Notes under the pieces: generated by a model
Seen by the model: only the letters and a program-made list of their open reading frames with translations
What the model was told of the DNA's origin: nothing
The model's database searches: none
NCBI GenBank assembly: GCA_017590115.1
Contig: JAGGNK010011225.1
Location: 2,047,387-2,111,386 of the forward strand
Length of the DNA: 64,000 bases
From: Montifringilla adamsi
Taxonomy: Eukaryota > Chordata > Aves > Passeriformes > Passeridae
Direction: 5' to 3'
In this document: positions 1-12,879 of the stretch, piece after piece
How the letters are laid out: each line of letters starts with the position of its first letter
Position numbering within the stretch: the stretch's first letter is position 1
Made by a program: the position numbers and the translations under genes

Positions 1-3000
1 TTTTCTTCTATTAGACTACTAGTAGAACTGGTTATTGTTGGCTTTGTCTTCTTTCATAATCCTTCTTTTTCTTCTGATATTTGTTAAACTAGATCCATAA
101 AAAGGAGTACATTCTTCTGAGAAGGACTATAGTCACACATGCATATATTCCAAGCTTGGAGGGAATTGGAAGCTGTGTTCTGAACTGAAGGTTCAATTTT
201 TCAGCATTTCTGCAAAGAACAGAAGAGCTTTTTCAAGTTTTTTTAGCATAAATTCTCCCATGAGAACAAATGTGTTCATGTTACTTCTAGAAGACCAAAC
301 AAGAGCAAGAACCTTCTACAAAGATGGCAGCTTCTGGAAATTAAGTTTTGTTGAACAACTTCATTTACTTTATTGTTTGCAGCAGGGTGTATTATTCAAG
401 GCCAGTCAACTTCCTTCAAGATACTTCCTTCCTTCCTTCCTGCAAGATACTTCTCCCATCTTTGTCATAGGAAGAGGAGGCTTGGCAATAGCTCCTCTAA
501 GTCAGTGTTCTACTCCAATTCAGAGAAGAGTATTTATAGGATAGACAAACATGTTTACTCCTAAGAGCAGCATCAAGTGTTTCTTAAATTAGAATATACT
601 CCCCATCTGCCCTCTCAGTCAACTAAGAATATGGGCTGAATATTGTGAAAATGAATTTAAGTGCTCCTCAATATTGTCAAGTGAGACTGAAGGTGAGACA
701 GGAAGGTTTATTCATGAAAGGAAAACTTTTATATGTAAGAAATTTAGAAAATAAGCTTTTACAATTCCTTATTTTGTTGTCAGCTTGCTGTAACAAGCAG
801 TACCATGTGGGGCAGAGCTGACCAGATTATTACGCATTTCATCATGCAGAGCAATCTCAGTTTCCAAAATGGGAAGAAAACAGATGCAAGTGATCATGAC
901 AGGAAATGAGAAGCTGTAGTTAGTGTAATGCTGCTTGACAGCAGGTGGCCACAAGCTGCCTTCACATATCATCTTTTAGTCTAACACTGTTCCAAAGCCA
1001 TATTTTTCCCAAGAGGAATAACTGTTCAAATGCAGAAAAAGAAATGGAAGTACTGAAGAAAATACATATTTGGCAGCATAGTGGCCTGTCAAAATGGCAT
1101 TCAGTGCTGTTTATAGAAATGTACTCACAAGAAAATAAAAGCATAGAAAAAAATTTGGTACATATGATACCAAGAAATCTGTGTAACATTTTAGATTCAT
1201 GAGATGAGCCTCAGGACAATTGTGTGAAAAGATAAAAAGAAAATATATCAATTTAGAAATCCATCTGCAATTAGATGGAATCAGCTATTGCCAAATTGTT
1301 ACACAGATAATACATGTCTTCCCACCTACCTAAGTGAATTAAGATGCAAAAATTTACAGCCATTTGATGCATTGTTTCAAAAATGTTATTTCTTTAGTGT
1401 GCTTGACAGAACAGGTTCTGACATTCTCTTATATAAATATAACAATATAAGACTCTGACACCAAGATTTGTTAAGAGACATTTTTCCTACTTCCAGTGTA
1501 GTATTTTTCAAAAATTTTGTCTTGCAAAAGCATCTCTAGCAATTTCATTCTTCCCTGGTTTTAACATGAAAAATCTGTAGCAACTAAAGATTAAATACAA
1601 AAATAAAGATAAACCTACAGGTTTTTAGTAACAGCACTTTAAAAGCCTATCATGAAAGAGTCCCTCATTTTAATAATTTCTTTTTCTGCAAATGAAAAGA
1701 AACAATTTAAATAAAATTTAGAATCAGGTAACATTTCTCTCCATATGTTCAGTGTTTATGGAATTAAAAAAAAAAGCAAACTGCCTTTAGAGTTGTACTG
1801 AGAAAGGGCAAGACATGCATATATTTTATATTGCCCCTAATTTTTACTATAGAGACTCACATTTTACTCCATAGACTCACATTCGCAATGCAAAAAAATA
1901 CATACAGAAAAGCCATGAGCCAAAATCACAAAAGTTTCCATATGTTCCTTTTAATTCAATTTCTTCATAGAATATTTTTAAACAGTGTGGAAGGCAGTAA
2001 ATTCTAAGAGAAGTTTGCCACGTCTTTTTACAAGAAAATTTTTCCCAATACGGCAATTTTTGTGGAAAGAAATAATAAGATTTACTGAATATAAAATACA
2101 CATTGGAAGAAAAATATTCTTAAATGAAGGATTTCCACTAGAAAACTCAGATAGTAACCATCTATGGAAACTATTTTAAGAAAAATTGCATAAACATATT
2201 TTTTTTTCCAGCAATATACCTCAAGAAAAGTGCACAGAAGATTCAGATTAAATGCCTGTAATTAGTCTAAAGCTAATAATAATTAAGGAATTAGAAAAAA
2301 AAAACAACAAAAAACCAAAAACAGTGAGTCAGATTTGTCTGACAGTTCTGTTAAACAGAGACCATTAAAAATTAATTCTGTTTTTCATTTTAAGTGCTTA
2401 TTCATTTCAAAATAATAATTTGCTTAGCTCATATAATTCCTGGAATTTTTGCACCATTTATAGGCATGTATATGTATTCATTATGTTGTTTTGATTTTAC
2501 AATTAGAATTCTGTGTCAGGAGAAAAAAAGAGTTAATCTTTGCCATGTTTTACCATTCCACAAGTCCCAAATGAAAGTGAAAAATTATCTCAGAGGATTA
2601 ATAGATATTTCCGTTCTTTAAGATTCCTTCAGCTTTAGAGTTCTTCATCAATAAACCTGGTTACAAAACAGAAGCTCCAAACAACACAGCCTTTGTTTGC
2701 GCAGTTAATCCTACTGAAAAAAAAAATAAGAGAAAGAGCTAATAATTTTGCAGTTTTGCTTGTATTCTGATGCATTGCCAGACTGTGCTTTACATATCTC
2801 AGCTGATGAATGTGTATGTGTACATTTTGATTTTATTTATAAGACAAATGCTTTCCAGTGCACTATTACACAAATGCTGATGTACTCAGAGTGATTTCTC
2901 CCTAAGAGAAATTAAATGCTTGTTTGACATTATTTATAGGAATTTCATTAGGAAGCACTGGCCAAAGGGAAGAGTAAATCAGTGTACAAATTTCCATGTT

Positions 3001-3817
3001 GCAACCAGACATCTTTTGGTACCCAAGCAGTACTTTTTTGAAGCTCACACCTTACAGTACATTGCACTAGGGAACAAACAGAGCTAATCTCATTATAGGA
3101 ACAGAAAGACAGCTTGTCTTAGCAGATAAATCAAGACCATGCAAAATTCTTCCAAAATGCTCCTAAACATGATTGTACAACAGTTGGAACAATCAGACAG
3201 ACAAAGAGTTTTGCTGTTTCATAATTTGGTAGCACCGCTGCTAAAGTTCTCTCGACTAAGTACCTCCCTATTTAGAACAAGAGACCAACATTCAGTATGA
3301 TTGTTTAGTCCTCCTGTTCCTACTGCAAAAAATACCAATGAAAGTGGAAGGCATTTTCAGAATAAGAAGAACACTGATTTTATTTGTTGAAAAAGTGTGC
3401 TTTTCACTCAGACAAAAGGCAACGTGTCTAATGAAGACCAACTGATCCAAAGTAGAATAAACACTGTAAGTAGCAGTTGAAAACTAAATGCAATACCTTT
3501 TCTTTTCCCTAGTTCAAGCTCTCTAATACTTTAAAAGATTTTTCTAGATTAAACACAATGTAAGAAGGAATTACCAGATCCTTCCATCCACGTGACCTGC
3601 TTCAGACAAGTATAGAAAAACCTTTTACTCCCAGAGTGCTCTGTTAGCAATTCGCAGTCTCATGGGATTGTTGGGCTACACAAATGACAGAGTCCTTCTG
3701 TTTTGAGCAGGTGACTGTGTTGCAACAGTGATTTGAATTCCTTCTCTAGCAGACTTCTGTTAAATTAAAAACAGATAGATGAAGTGGGAACAAGCCCTTG
3801 GCTTTCATCTGTGCCTC

Positions 3818-3829
3818 TGACAGCTGTCA
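3818..3829. promoter_or_regulatory. Palindromic TGACAGCTGTCA site (TGIF/PKNOX/MEIS type)
   Basis: The 12 bases TGACAGCTGTCA are a perfect palindrome. They match the published dimer motif of TALE homeodomain factors such as TGIF and PKNOX (TGACAGNTGTCA), and they also hold a central CAGCTG E-box. The match is seen directly. Occupancy or enhancer activity is inference, and a site this short can occur by chance. Confidence 0.3.
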
Positions 3830-6364
3830 CCACCCCCAAGGCAAGAGGATCAGATCTGCTCATGAGCAGCCAGTTATCAGACTAACTTATTAAGCTAAAC
3901 TGGATTTCAACATAAGGGTTTTAAGGTTTTCAAATAATTTCAACGACGCAGAGAACATATCTGGAATAATAATATTAAGCAGTGAACTAGCCAGCTGAGA
4001 ATGGAATATAAAGAAAATTGAAAACAGCAGGGAACAAAAGCATACAGCATTGATTCTTCTGAACATGAACTGCCATAATAATTCTCCAATTAGAAACTGT
4101 TCACAATCAAAAGCATGTTATGTTAGATTGGCTATAAAGTTCTTTAAAAAAAATCAGAACATTTGGACTCTGAAATAAAAAGATGATGGAGGTTATTTAA
4201 TTAATGATGGATATCATTTGAACTTCACCCAATTCTTGATAAATGACTGAATTTTAAAAGTTTTAGAGAATCAGTAGAATTTATCTTAAAGATCAAATAA
4301 CCTAGTTTTAAATTAATGAAAATTATGACTGTACTCTCCAAAGAATTCACTCACTATTGGTGAAGTTACATAGAAAGTGTTTCAACTCTGTTGATAAGAG
4401 AAAAACATTGGGTTTTTTTTCCCAGCTCTACAGGATTACACTATGTACATGACAGCAAATTTCCAGATGAAACATATTTTGTGCAAGTCCCAAATTAATT
4501 GGTGCTCTTCAACAAGAAAAGCCTGCTTTATTCCAAACAATTTTGCTATGAAAAAGACAATATAGTTGTCCCTTCTTCCTTCTAGTGATTTTGGGAATGA
4601 TAGTGAAGTAAAGCTCTTTCCTGAATTCAAGTCCAGTCAGATACTAGTGAGAATCTCTTGTCCCTAAGAAAGGCCTCATCATTATAAATCCTCATATTTT
4701 TTCCCTAAGTGGAGATTAGGAAATGTTATGTATTGGATAAAACAGGAAGCCTCAGTATCTTTAAACAGAATTTTGAACCGTAAACCAGGTGGAAATTACT
4801 TTCACATGGTAGGAAATCTGTGTTACTGTCCAGGTTCATGCCAACAGTGGTGCATCACTGTCATTGCAGTCCTCAGCAACATTATTGCCAGGTCATGAAA
4901 CCTGATCCAAATGGTGGTGAGGCCAATCATGGCAGGTGATAGGAATTGTAGTTGTAGACAGACATTAATGCCATTCTGTTGTATAACAAAAGTCAGGCAC
5001 TGAGGTTCTATCAGCCCACTCTGTTGAACCAAACCAATATAAAGATCAAAAGATTAAAAATAAATATTGTCCTGATGCGCCTCCACACCTTTAGCTCAGT
5101 TTTCTTCCTTTTAACAGAAGAGTTTGATGAGTTCTGACACAAGCAGGTAGACTTTGTTTGATTGTTTGAGGTTGCTGCATATGCAGCCTGCTCTGTAATG
5201 CCCTGTGATAAGCAGGTTTCTCTCTCAAGCAAACAAAATAGGTTCATGAAAATCAGGCATAGATAAGTATGGGACAGAACTTCAGAGGCAGGACACATTC
5301 ATTGTGGAGTCAAAATTCAGCTACTGATTTATTGTTTTATTTTCAAATACATTATGCTGCTAGAAAAACGTTAATGTACCTGCATGAAGAGGTCTTTCAT
5401 AAATCATATCTGGAAGGAGTCAAGATTACTTCAAGATGACAAAATGTCGTAGTTCAATAATTAAAGTAATTTGTATGAAGACTCTTAAATAAAACAATAC
5501 TTTGGGTCACACTAGAAATACTATGACAGTGATACTTCATTACGAAGGATAAATATTTACTGTTTTCCATTGTTGCATGCTCTTATGCAAATGTTTCACT
5601 GAAAGAAATATAGTAGAGTTCAAATTGCTCAATGCAAAGCGAGGCTTTATTTCATATAATGCATAAGTGCAGACTTTAGCAAGGGAGAATACAGAGTATG
5701 GTTGACCATTCCTCCTTGCTCAAGATGTGCAGATACAATGCAGCCAGCTGGTTGTGCTAAACAAACCTCAGCTTGACTACAAAGATAATATAATTAGTTT
5801 ATTCACCAGCACTTCCTTGAATCTATGTTCCTTTGACAGCTATAACTGTTGAGTCAGCCTAGAGTTACAAAAGATGGCACCTTGTGGAAGTTGCTACTAC
5901 AGGAAAAGTTACACTTCGTGCTTAAACATCTCAGGAATGTAGTGACATTTTCAGCACCAGGAGTATCCCAGTTCCTCCCACAATGTCACAAGATTTTGTT
6001 CCTGAGAATTTGGGTGCAGCTGAGATCCTGGAAATTAGGTTTTAGCAGAACAGTAACATTGCCAGGATTGTAGGCTCACTCCTACTCAGATCTTGGAGAC
6101 AGCACTAACTGAAACTTAGCAGAAACAAGAACAAGCATAGAGAAGCTTGTATTTTCTATAAAACATAATATCTCCCTCCTAAGAGCTTTATCCAGGCACA
6201 TTTGCTGTCCATCTAAGGAAGTGACTTGATTTCACAAAAGAGAAGAAACAATCAAAGACCAAGGCAGTCAAAAGTGGTGCAGGGGTGTAGGGTCTGAAAA
6301 GGCCATCTTACAGTGCAGCCCGAGGAACTATATTGCACAAATCCAGTTTGCCATCTATAAAGGC

Positions 6365-6450
6365 CTTTTTCTTTCTTTTTTTTTTTTTTTTATTGGTTGC
6401 TTTTTTGAGTTCCTTTGGGGCTTTTTTGTTTGTTTACTTGTTTTGGTTTC
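6365..6450. repeat. T-rich low-complexity tract
   Basis: A long T run near 6376-6391 is followed by T/G-rich sequence with several TTTTTTG and TTTG steps. It is simple-sequence DNA with no sign of coding or of a transposon end. Confidence 0.8.
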
Positions 6451-7199
6451 TTGCCTGTTTGTCAAAGCTTTTATTTCAGTAAGCATAAACAGCTTCTTCT
6501 GAGAAGGTGATAGAAAAAGACACTCTTTGGGTGTAGTCTACCATCTGAGGAATTTGGGTGTGAAAAATGCAAAATACCTAGTACAGACAGTCCACAATCT
6601 AAAAGAATCAAGGCAAAAGAAGTCATGCTTTTAGCTGTGTCTATTTTCAGGCTTAGCAAATTGCAAGATTTATATGCTTTGCCCGAAACATCCTCCTAAA
6701 CCTAACACTCCCATGCTTGCTTTGGTTATCCCACAACCCAACTTGCTCTCCTTAAATGTATTAAAACTGGAAATACTGTTGATACAAATGAATGACTGTG
6801 GTCAATACAGAAGAGATCATGGCACAAGCAGTGCTCAAAAATGAGAATGTCTACATTTTTAGTACTGTATTTGTCTTGAGACATAAGGCAAGGTGTCATG
6901 CCCAAACTAACTGCAGTTGCATTCTTTAAGTGCCTGAAAATCAGTGGTTAGTTTCATCTAGACTGTCAGTATGTCATCCAGGCCCCTAGCTTCAAGATTT
7001 TAATTTGGTTTTGACAACATACCAAGACACTTATGTTACTAGACCCAATTTATTTAACCTTTTCCAAAGCAATACTCCAGTTCTGTAATGGAATGAAATT
7101 CAGTGTAATTGATGTATACAGAACTTAACTGAAGCTCCTCTTCAGCTCTCCCAGTACTGGAGGTTAGCTGTGGTACTGCACAATTATTGCACATGGAAG

Positions 7200-7643
7200 T
7201 GGGTATTCTGGGTTCTGTGGTGGTATTTGGTGAGATAGTTGATGAACATGGGATATAAATATGGCTTACACAAATATTTGACATAACTAGTGTCCCCAAA
7301 GTGTAGATGCTGAGAGAGAGAAACGAATAGTTTCGCAGGCATCATTCTGAGAAAAGCTGTGACAAGCTCAGAGAAAAGAACTAAAACATTTCTTATTTTA
7401 AGGCTCTGCTGCTGGTGTTTTGAACAGATGTTTCTCATTAGATATTTACCAAAGGGTGGTTCCTAATTAACCAATAGGTGACAGGTTTTATTAAGAACCA
7501 ATCAGGTGCTGGGTGAACAATGTTGGTTATAAATATCGGGAGTTTGTAATAAAGTTTTTTATGCCTTCTGAAAATGCATAGAGTGTACTGCCTTTCTTCC
7601 CTTTCCTAACTCAACAGTGACGCCAAAGTCCTGCAGTATTCCA
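7200..7643 (+). mobile_element. Probable solo LTR, class II (ERVK-like) endogenous retrovirus
   Basis: The right half has a full LTR promoter layout in order: CCAAT boxes at 7471-7475 and 7498-7502, a TATAAATA box at 7528-7535, and an AATAAA polyadenylation signal at 7548-7553. The 20-bp gap from TATA to AATAAA matches the LTR at 49.2 kb and implies a short R region. Proposed ends are TGGG at 7200 and TCCA at 7643, flanked by the hexamer TGGAAG at 7194-7199 and 7644-7649. A 6-bp target duplication is usual for class II elements. No internal gag/pol sequence follows, so this looks like a recombined solo LTR. The promoter core is well supported; the exact ends are less sure, because a hexamer match among many trial ends can arise by chance. 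Confidence 0.65.
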
Positions 7644-7649
7644 TGGAAG

Positions 7650-10600
7650 TGAGCTATGAAACTGCAACAGTCTACACTAATACCTTGGTTCAGCCTTTGC
7701 TCCTCTGGTTAATGAAAACAGTGGGTGTGCTGAACACCTGCTTATGGACTGCTTTATGTCGAGTTAGTTGCTGACCTGAGTTTAGATGGTTTTGGTTTGT
7801 TTAAATTAAAGTCTTATAATAAGTTACTCAAATGCTTGATTGCAATGCCAATAAAATAAACAAAAAATTCATGCTTGCAGTAACCAAAATTGTAAATGAG
7901 ACCTTGTTAGCAGAATGGCACAGTATTACTTCCTCTCATACTTATGTGCACATCACACTGCCTTCAAGCTTTCATTCAAAGGAAACTCTTGTGTCTCCAC
8001 CAAGCACATCTAAAAAGGCTTTCTAGACAGTTCTTCACCCACCCAACAGAATCAGTGTAAAACAGACTGTATCTGAAACATTCTTTTCCTGAATAATATA
8101 ATATTGCCCAACACTATCATACTGGGTACAACTGTTGCCTACTGGAAAAATAACTGGGTCAAACACTGCTAAACTAAGATATATGACCCTTCCAGCTAAG
8201 GTGAGAAATGACCATTTCTACTTGTTCAAAAGGTCTCTGTCTGGCCCAAGCAGACCTTGAGACAAGTACCTCTTCTTTCCTCAGAAATATAATTGGTGCA
8301 CACCAGGCATCACAGACTCTGACTTTCGCCTCATTTAGAATAACTTCTTTTGCCCAGTACCATTCATTCCCAAGGTTCAATTGTCTTCCTTGGACACCCA
8401 AAACCTAGCATCAGCTAGAGAGCTAGAGAGATGAGGGAGATTTCTGGGACAAAGGGGAAGTTGCCAATGAACAGCTTAATGAGGCAGCTTGGCAGTAAGT
8501 GAGCAGGATCATCAAGGGAAAGAGGTGGCTGATCTCATTAGGCTCTATACCAAATGCAGACTATTCATGTTAGTCCCAGCCAGACTGGGAATTACAAAAC
8601 ACATGGGCTCCTCACAGTGCCACAGAACACCTGTCATCAGTGGCAGTAAGGATGCTGCAATTATCTGCAATTGACACGAGCACACAACAGGAAAAGCCCT
8701 TCCTGTTGATGAAGAACCAGGGATAGCCACAGAGACCAGCTTGCATATGTTAGACAACTAAATGAGCCAGTGAAATTCCTCCTTACCTCAGTTCTTCCAT
8801 TCTCATTTCCATTTACCAGTACTCACGTATCAAACACCCTTAAAACGGAAACAAATATGATGTGAGACTCATCTGACTCAAATATCTGAGTGGACTAAAT
8901 GTGTCATTCATTACTGGCAATTAGACAACCTTATGAGCATTAGCTATCTGGGGGTGAAAACTGCTGACTGAATACATGGCATACAAATCCATGCAACATA
9001 GCCGTGGTGTGTGGACATTTAAGAAAGTAAAATCATGATCTCTTGCTTGGAGCACTGTGTGTGTGATATTGTACCTCTCCAGGGTTACACTCTAGTTTAA
9101 AGCATACCATTAGCTATCAGCCTTTAAATACAATTTACAGATAGTGGGAGGACTAAGTAGGCCCATGTAAGACACATGCAAGACACAACATCATGATACA
9201 TTAGTCATCAGTCTAAGTAACTGGAAAATCCACTCCCTGCTGAGCCCACATAGCTCCTTAGAAAGAGTCCTTGAAAACAGAGGGAGACAGAGCACAGGTA
9301 GGAGCATGGTTGTTTCTTTTCCCATGTGCTGCACCACGCAAAATAGCTTTGTGGTATTCCAACAGAAAGCCTCATTTCTGTCATTGCCCTAGTGCTGCCA
9401 CACACATCCATATGTCCCACTCAGGATTACAATTCACTTATGTTTTTAAAGTGAGCCCTTTACAGTTAAGACAATTTTACTTGAATTCAGGACTCACCAA
9501 GAACATTCACTATCGATTGCTTCCAAGAATCCTACTTTTCAAAAGCCATATAAGTTAATATGGAGTCATAAAAGGTTTCTTTCTTCCAGCTGCATCACTT
9601 GGCTACAGCTAACAAATCCAGTTATAAACTCCCATTGACTTTCAAATGACAGATTAGCTAGTAGTTATTATACTATTAACTAAGACTAGAAACATTACAG
9701 AAGATGAGAAAAACAACATTGCTATGATGCTTTGTTTAAGTTAGGATGGTTCTCAGAAAAAATCACCAGAGACAAGTACTTCCATGTAATAACTTCAAAC
9801 ATAAAAGCTTCAGGACAAGACAGTGGAATCAGAGCAGAAGCAAATAAATTTCAAGTTCCCAAGCTAAAAGATTAATCAAAACAATAAAGGTCTTTCTTTA
9901 CTCCAAAAACCTTTGATATAAATTACCTCTTTCACATCCTACAAAAATAACCCCCACCCCCTTCTTCCCAAGTATTTTTAGTGCTTTTTCAAGTATTTGT
10001 CAGGCAAAGAACTTACTCAAATCCATCCAAGGATCAAGGCAGCAGAAAATAACTCTATCTACTTCTATGTAGGGTGGAACTAATCTGAACTTAAATGGAG
10101 CCATCAGCATGATGGACACAGGGAACGGGTGAGGGTCCTGACTGAAGCTGATCAGCACAATTAAGTACCATCAGGACATTGACAACTGGTAGGCAAAGAA
10201 TGAAAGAAAACCAAACAAATAAACACCTTCTTAATCTTTGGTGAAAAGTTAGTAAGTCAATTGTAAAAATGTAGTAGCAACGTGGCAGAAACAGCATGTC
10301 GTCTTGGTGGTTTCCTAAAGGGTTCAATACTTTTATCCTGAAAAGTATGTGAAGTTAATATATGCAGTGAAAAAATGAGCAATAAATTTATCAAGAACTG
10401 CAACAATAAGATACAGTAAGATATAGAAGTAAGCAGAGTTTGCACTTCAGAGAATCTCTATTTTTGTAAAGAAAAAATAAAAAAAATCCACTGGTACAAC
10501 ATGATTTTATCAAGGCTGAAAGGCAAGGACACAGCTAACAAACACTGTCAACTGGTATCATACTGAAAAATGTAAGAAGTAGTGGCTAAAATCGTCTATG

Positions 10601-12196
10601 ACAAACCTAAACACACTTCAGGTGGAAGAGTTTCTTCTGTGATGATGACCTAATTTAAAAGCCAGTTTTACAAAATCAGCCCCCTATCTGCAGGCGAGTA
10701 TCAAGAAAATACGTGAAAAAATATTCTTGAACTGATATTTAATACTGCTTATAAAAAAAAAAAAAAAAAAAGGAAGTCCAAATTGTATCTGGAAAAACAC
10801 TTAAAAAAAGAAACAAAAACCAGCATATGTTTTGTAGTGCCATTTCAGCCATGATATAGGAATCAATATATGTGAATAGTCTTTTAAATTATTTTAGTTT
10901 AACTTTATAATGATATGTATAAAATTTTCATATGAACCCCATTTATCAGAAAAATGTTCAGAAACAATATATATATTTTTACAAGTGGGAAAAGAATGAA
11001 AAATATGCTCTAAATGATACAGAGTAAATAAAATTCTAAACCTTTCCTCTAAATATGGACTTTGGTGTTTATTTAAGTTTTGTGTTCTTCAGATTTAAAT
11101 AATTTTATACTGTACATTTAAAATAGAACTTTTTTTTTTTTTCTGAAGTATTGAGGTGATTACATTAAATTTTAGTGTCTAATGATACTTGTGATAATAC
11201 TTAACCTGGAGGAACTCAATTTTCTCTTTAAAGCTTGTGAATTAAGTATTTTATAGAATTTGAAACCTATGTGATAATTAGTTTTCTTTAGAGGAAATGC
11301 TGAAATTTCACTCTCTTTGGAGCATAATTTCTCTTCAAATCCTGCCTCCTATTTTCATCACAGAAAAGGTTCCTGTGGTTGTGTTGTTACAAATGTTCTC
11401 CGTGTGGAAAATACCAATGAGAGTTCAAGTCCTATTTGAATCAGCACTAAAAATGTACTGTGAATTTTTACATGGTGTGAACAGTTTCCTGTGACAGAGC
11501 AAGAATCAAAGTCTATGGAAAGCTTTCAGAAGAGATTTTTAAATGGTCAACTCAAAATAATTTCAGGACTTATGTCAGAAATCAATTTTATAATCTAATT
11601 TTAATCATAAATACTTAGATACTTCTAGCAGCAAAACACATACACGCACAATAAAAATGATTCTGTGTTTCTCCTGTTGTTGCTCCCTTTTACTGTCAGT
11701 TGTCAGAGATTAAAGTTCCATATTGTTATTATTCTAAAATGAGTCCAGTAAGTCAGTTCAGAAAGATCAGCAACATTTTAGAGAGCAGAGAGATGTAGTA
11801 TAAGACTGTTACCTATGTTACCCAAACTTAAATTCTGCCCTTAGTTCTTTTACAAACAGAAAGCCTAAATACTACAAAATAATAAAAATTATGGTATGAA
11901 TCTGAATTTAAGTTTTGAAAGATTCAAAGATGAGTTTATTTCCAAACTCCTTACATTATTTAGGGTGAGTCAATAGCAAGTACTTTTCTTTTAGTTATTG
12001 TTGTTGATTTCTGGGTGCTTTATTAGTAGAAGGTAGTATGTTGTTTTTGCAAGATTTACTGTCCAGCCTCAGTGAGATATATATCCAGCATCCTCTTCAA
12101 AATCTTTTCCTACTTTGAGGTAGCAATAGGCTCATTACTAAACAAAAATTTTTACACTTTTACTTGGTGCTTTGATTTGAGACAGCAGAAGACATA
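7650..12196. other. Unique non-coding DNA, no gene seen
   Basis: Only short overlapping frames occur (95 codons at most). The part around 8160-8760 is richer in G and C than its surroundings but shows no recognisable protein, LTR or LINE. There is a 19-base A run at 10753-10771, a T run near 11130-11142, and AT-rich DNA from about 10700 to 11300. Nothing else was recognised. Confidence 0.65.
10753..10771. repeat. Poly(A) tract, 19 bases
   Basis: An uninterrupted run of A follows TAT in AT-rich DNA. No retrotransposon body was recognised upstream, so it is listed as simple sequence only. Confidence 0.9.
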
Positions 12197-12202
12197 AACC
12201 TC
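12197..12202. repeat. Target-site duplication AACCTC, left copy
   Basis: The hexamer AACCTC lies directly before the TG end of the LTR at 12203. It is repeated exactly at 12687-12692 after the CA end. This is the signature of integrase-mediated insertion. Confidence 0.85.
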
Positions 12203-12686
12203 TGCCGCTTTCCTTCCCCCAGCTAGCTGATGTTGAGTGTGGAGGGCGGCAGTTTTCCCCCTGGAGCTCCTTGAATCCCAGTTGTCAGTTGTTTCGGCGC
12301 AGTATAAAACACAGACAGCGCACAGGGGTCCCAGGGAAACTTTATTTGATGGTGTTTCTTCCCCTCTTTCTTCCTGGGCCCCAGCTAAGGGGCCAGCAAA
12401 GACTTATATCTCAGGGGAAAGGCAGAGGCAGACCCAACTTCCAACAAATCAGGAGAGTTGGGAGTAAAAACCCAGGCGGAGAATAACGGTAACGAACCAA
12501 TAAACTTCCAAGGAAGGAAAACAGTCTTAGGAAATGGGTAAAATTTGGAGAAACAGAAACTAGAAACTAGCTGACAACATTTCTGGGAAGAGGGTGGAGA
12601 CAAAAGAAAGACCAGCACCAAGGAAAAACACTAAATCACAAATCAAACCATAGACCCACTGATAAAACAAAAAGAACGATACAACA
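12203..12686 (-). mobile_element. Solo LTR, class II (ERVK-like) endogenous retrovirus, minus strand
   Basis: Read on the minus strand, the 484-bp element begins TGTTGTATCG (high coordinate) and ends in GCGGCA (low coordinate), so it has the TG...CA ends of an LTR. It is flanked by a perfect 6-bp duplication, AACCTC, at 12197-12202 and 12687-12692. Inside, on the minus strand, are a TATAAG box at 12403-12408 and an AATAAA signal at 12341-12346, followed by about 138 bp of R/U5. Its GC content is above that of the surroundings. No retroviral coding sequence lies on either side, so the provirus has been reduced to one LTR. The 6-bp duplication fits class II (beta-like) elements. The family name cannot be set without a repeat library. 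Confidence 0.88.
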
Positions 12687-12692
12687 AACCTC
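12687..12692. repeat. Target-site duplication AACCTC, right copy
   Basis: Exact copy of the hexamer at 12197-12202, directly next to the CA end of the minus-strand LTR. Confidence 0.85.
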
Positions 12693-12879
12693 CCCAGTAT
12701 ATAACACACTAAATTTACAACAAATATGGGTATTGTTCCTAAAAAGAGTGCCCTGCTGCCTCATAAGCTTTTCAATTTTTCCTCATATGTCTGTGTTGTA
12801 TTGTACTAAATACTTACATGTAAATAGACTTAAATGTCTGGACTCACTGACCTGAGTATTGATTTCTAATTTGCCTGAG

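Larger units (their letters stand above)
1..7193. other. Unique AT-rich non-coding DNA, no gene seen
   Basis: No open frame longer than about 95 codons and none that resembles a known protein. No LINE, SINE or LTR was recognised. Contents worth naming are a 12-bp TGIF/PKNOX-like palindrome at 3818-3829, a 14-bp perfect palindrome at 5174-5187, and a T-rich stretch at about 6365-6450 that includes an uninterrupted T run near 6376-6391. Parts of 2740-3040 and 3640-3930 have the even, motif-dense texture often seen in conserved non-coding elements. That last point is an impression from reading, not a measurement. Confidence 0.7.

Noticed and set aside
5950..5959. RE1 (REST) site
   Set aside because: TTCAGCACCA matches the left half-site, but the right half is absent.
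7617..7635. Possible tRNA-Lys-type primer binding site after an LTR end at 7616
   Set aside because: TGACGCCAAAG resembles part of such a site, but a better LTR end with a matching 6-bp flank lies at 7643, and no retroviral leader follows.
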